A DNA stretch of 23,354 nucleotides, taken from NCBI GenBank assembly GCA_016296045.1, contig JAEDKB010000005.1, positions 1 to 23,354 on the forward strand, given 5' to 3'. The notes beneath the pieces were generated by a model. The model did not search any database, was not told the origin of the DNA, and saw only the letters and a program-made list of their open reading frames with translations. Position 1 is the first letter of the stretch. The number at the start of each line of letters is the position of its first letter. Below, piece by piece: positions 21,796 through 23,354 of the stretch. This stretch comes from Oscillospiraceae bacterium (GTDB taxonomy: Bacteria; Bacillota; Clostridia; Oscillospirales; Oscillospiraceae). A program made the translations under genes and the position numbers.

Positions 21796-22962
21796 ATGCA
21801 GGAAATGAGCAGAAAATGCCAATATTTTACCGATTCCGTGATCCGTCGCATGACAAGAATTGCGATTGCAAACAACGCGATCAATCTGGCGCAGGGCTTT
21901 CCCGATTTTGATCCGCCCAAAGCCTTGACCGACCGTCTTGCGGAAGTCAGTTCACTCGGTCCTCATCAGTACCCGATTACGATGGGCGCGCCGAATTTCC
22001 GCCGTGCGCTTGCAAAAAAGTGCGGCAAGTGGATGGGGCGTACGCTGGATCCGGAAACCGAGATGGTGGTAACCATCGGTTCCACCGAAGCAATGGTCGA
22101 TACGCTCTTTGCTATCACGAATCCCGGCGATAAGGTGATTATGTTTTCGCCGTATTTTGAAAACTATAGAGCGCAGACCCTTTTAGTCGGTTGCGAGCCG
22201 ATCTTTGTTCCGTTGATTCCTCCGACCTTCTGCTATGATGCCAATGTCTTGGAGGATGCTTTTAAGCAGGGAGCAAAGGCAATTCTGATTTGCAATCCTT
22301 CCAATCCCAGCGGCAAGGTCTTTACCATGGAGGAGCTGAAACAGATTGCGGCGCTGGCAATCAAATATGATACCTATGTCATTATGGACGAAGTCTATGA
22401 GCACATCGTCTATGAGCCGCATCAGCATATCTATATGAACAGTCTGCCCGGTATGTGGGAGAGAACGATCTCTTGCAGCTCTCTTTCCAAGACCTATTCC
22501 ATTACCGGTTGGCGGCTGGGCTATGCGATTGCACCGAAGCCGATTATGGATCGTATCAAGCAATACCACGATTTCAATGCCGTCGGCGCTCCGTCCCCGC
22601 TGATGGAAGCCGCCGTTGTGGGTTTAGAGATGCCTGACAGCTATTATGAAGAATTCGGCGCTCATTACGCACATATGAAAAAGATCTTTACGGAGGGTCT
22701 GGACAACCTCGGAATTGAGTATACCGATCCGCAGGGAACCTACTTTGTGCTTGCCAATATCGGAAAGTTTTTGAAAAAGGGACAGACCGATGTGGAATTC
22801 TGCGAAGAAATGGCACAAAAGGTCGGTGTTGCAGCCGTTCCGGGCACTTCATTCTTCATGGAAGGCGTTCCTGATATTATCCGTCTGCACTTTGCAAAGA
22901 AGGATGAAACACTATATGAAGCGCTCAATCGTTTGTCTGATATCCAGGCAAAAATGGGTTGA
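21796..22962 (+). CDS. Class I/II PLP-dependent aminotransferase, probably aromatic amino acid
   Basis: A 388-residue fold-type I aminotransferase. Seen: INLAQGFPDFDPP at about 29-41, GSTEAM at 95-100, the CNPSNPSGK loop with N170, MDEVYEH with D198 and Y201, the PLP lysine K232 in SLSKTYSITGWRLGYA, and R363 in IIRLHFA for the substrate carboxylate. The overall type matches the aspartate/aromatic/kynurenine aminotransferase group. As last gene of the T-box operon it would convert arylpyruvates to Phe, Tyr or Trp, or the reverse. A GAGGT lies upstream of 21796; ATG 21805 is an alternative start. A strong terminator follows. Confidence 0.92.
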   Translation: MQEMSRKCQYFTDSVIRRMTRIAIANNAINLAQGFPDFDPPKALTDRLAEVSSLGPHQYPITMGAPNFRRALAKKCGKWMGRTLDPETEMVVTIGSTEAMVDTLFAITNPGDKVIMFSPYFENYRAQTLLVGCEPIFVPLIPPTFCYDANVLEDAFKQGAKAILICNPSNPSGKVFTMEELKQIAALAIKYDTYVIMDEVYEHIVYEPHQHIYMNSLPGMWERTISCSSLSKTYSITGWRLGYAIAPKPIMDRIKQYHDFNAVGAPSPLMEAAVVGLEMPDSYYEEFGAHYAHMKKIFTEGLDNLGIEYTDPQGTYFVLANIGKFLKKGQTDVEFCEEMAQKVGVAAVPGTSFFMEGVPDIIRLHFAKKDETLYEALNRLSDIQAKMG

Positions 22963-22973
22963 TTTGCAGAAAA

Positions 22974-23006
22974 AACGGTAGCCTTTACGGGCTACCGTTC
23001 TTTTTT
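22974..23006. terminator. Bidirectional terminator between aminotransferase and SASP genes
   Basis: AACGGTAGCC 22974-22983 pairs perfectly with GGCTACCGTT 22990-22999 around a 6-nt loop. On the plus strand C and six T follow (23001-23006). On the minus strand the stem runs into TTTTTTC. It ends both converging transcripts. Confidence 0.92.
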
Positions 23007-23007
23007 C

Positions 23008-23202
23008 TTACTGCATATTGCGCTCGTAAGCCTCGATCATCTTCTTGACCATCTGGCCGCCGACGCTGCCGGCCTCACGGGAGGTCAGGTCGCCGTTGTA
23101 ACCGTTCTTCAGGTTGACGCCGACTTCGCTGGCTGCCTGCATCTTGAACTTGTCCATCGCGTCTCTTGCTTCAGGAACGTTAATCTGGTTGTTATTCTTC
23201 AT
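23008..23202 (-). CDS. Alpha/beta-type small acid-soluble spore protein
   Basis: A 64-residue SASP, which saturates spore DNA and protects it from UV and heat. The family signatures are present: EARDAMDKFKMQAASEVGV in the first half and the clostridial NGYNGDLTSREAGSVGGQMVKKMIEAYERNM in the second. The germination protease site, usually E followed by I/V-A-x-E, reads Q-A-A-S-E here (Gln codon CAG), an uncommon P1 residue. AAAGGAG lies upstream of the ATG. A sigma-G-like promoter is found 56 nt before the start, in agreement with forespore expression. Confidence 0.95.
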   Translation of the reverse strand: MKNNNQINVPEARDAMDKFKMQAASEVGVNLKNGYNGDLTSREAGSVGGQMVKKMIEAYERNMQ

Positions 23203-23257
23203 TTCATTTCATCTCCTTTTTTGTTTTGAGAAATCAGTAATGTGATTTCCTCAATCA

Positions 23258-23287
23258 TAGTATGAACTTGCATTAAAAAAATATTGT
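23258..23287 (-). promoter_or_regulatory. Predicted sigma-G promoter of the SASP gene
   Basis: On the minus strand CATACTA (23258-23264) equals the sigma-G -10 consensus. ACAATA (23282-23287) lies 17 nt upstream and shares the last four bases with TGAATA. It is correctly placed for the SASP gene. Confidence 0.65.
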
Positions 23288-23354
23288 TGTTAATTTTTTG
23301 TTATAAAGGCGGTAGTTGACATGATAGTTTACAAGAAGGATTGAAACATAGAAA

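Noticed and set aside
23290..23354. TTGACA at 23316-23321 as promoter, and a gene start at the right edge
   Set aside because: No acceptable -10 is present within 16-18 nt inside the window, and the sequence ends before any coding region can be seen.

Overview
The window looks like chromosome of an anaerobic, endospore-forming member of the Clostridia. The gene order asp23 - nusB - TsaD-like gene - xseA - xseB - ispA, the clostridial-type small acid-soluble spore protein and the Glu/Asp/His-rich CobW protein suggest the Oscillospirales (Ruminococcaceae/Oscillospiraceae) area. That placement is an inference from gene content, not a phylogeny. Almost all of the sequence is coding, and I see no insertion sequence, prophage, CRISPR array, tRNA or rRNA gene.

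Region 1 (1-5375): the end of an unidentified gene, an ECF-transporter S component with a clear terminator, then a complete eight-gene spoIIIA operon (spoIIIAA to spoIIIAH). This operon builds the mother-cell half of the feeding-tube/secretion channel across the forespore membranes.

Region 2 (5376-10936): a vegetative promoter, then asp23, nusB, a divergent TsaD paralogue, xseA, xseB and ispA, tightly packed and often overlapping. They are followed by an uninterrupted sigK with its pro-sequence. The Shine-Dalgarno sequence of sigK lies inside a perfect 9-bp hairpin. A DUF5662 protein and a bidirectional terminator close the block.

Region 3 (10951-13087, minus strand): a two-gene operon of G3E (CobW/COG0523) proteins. 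The first carries about 43 histidines in a 94-residue repeat-built insert. The second joins a degenerate G3E GTPase to a YcgQ/DUF1980-like domain. A zinc or other transition-metal handling role is likely.

Region 4 (13208-15712): a divergently transcribed LtaS-type membrane sulfatase-fold transferase with an extra C-terminal beta-type domain, followed by an overlapping hotdog thioesterase.

Region 5 (15727-22999): a promoter and a T-box riboswitch precede an acyl/aryl-CoA ligase, iorA, iorB, a PaaK-type phenylacetate-CoA ligase, a double-ACT protein and an aromatic-type aminotransferase. The specifier reads best as UAC (Tyr). Together these enzymes could turn arylacetates into aryl-CoA, reductively carboxylate these to arylpyruvates, and transaminate them to aromatic amino acids. 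Control by tRNA charging suggests the operon works in the biosynthetic (salvage) direction, rather than the catabolic one usually assumed for IorAB. This is the most interesting system in the window.

Region 6 (22974-23354): a shared bidirectional terminator, a convergent SASP gene with a sigma-G-like promoter, and an AT-rich right edge in which no gene can be called.
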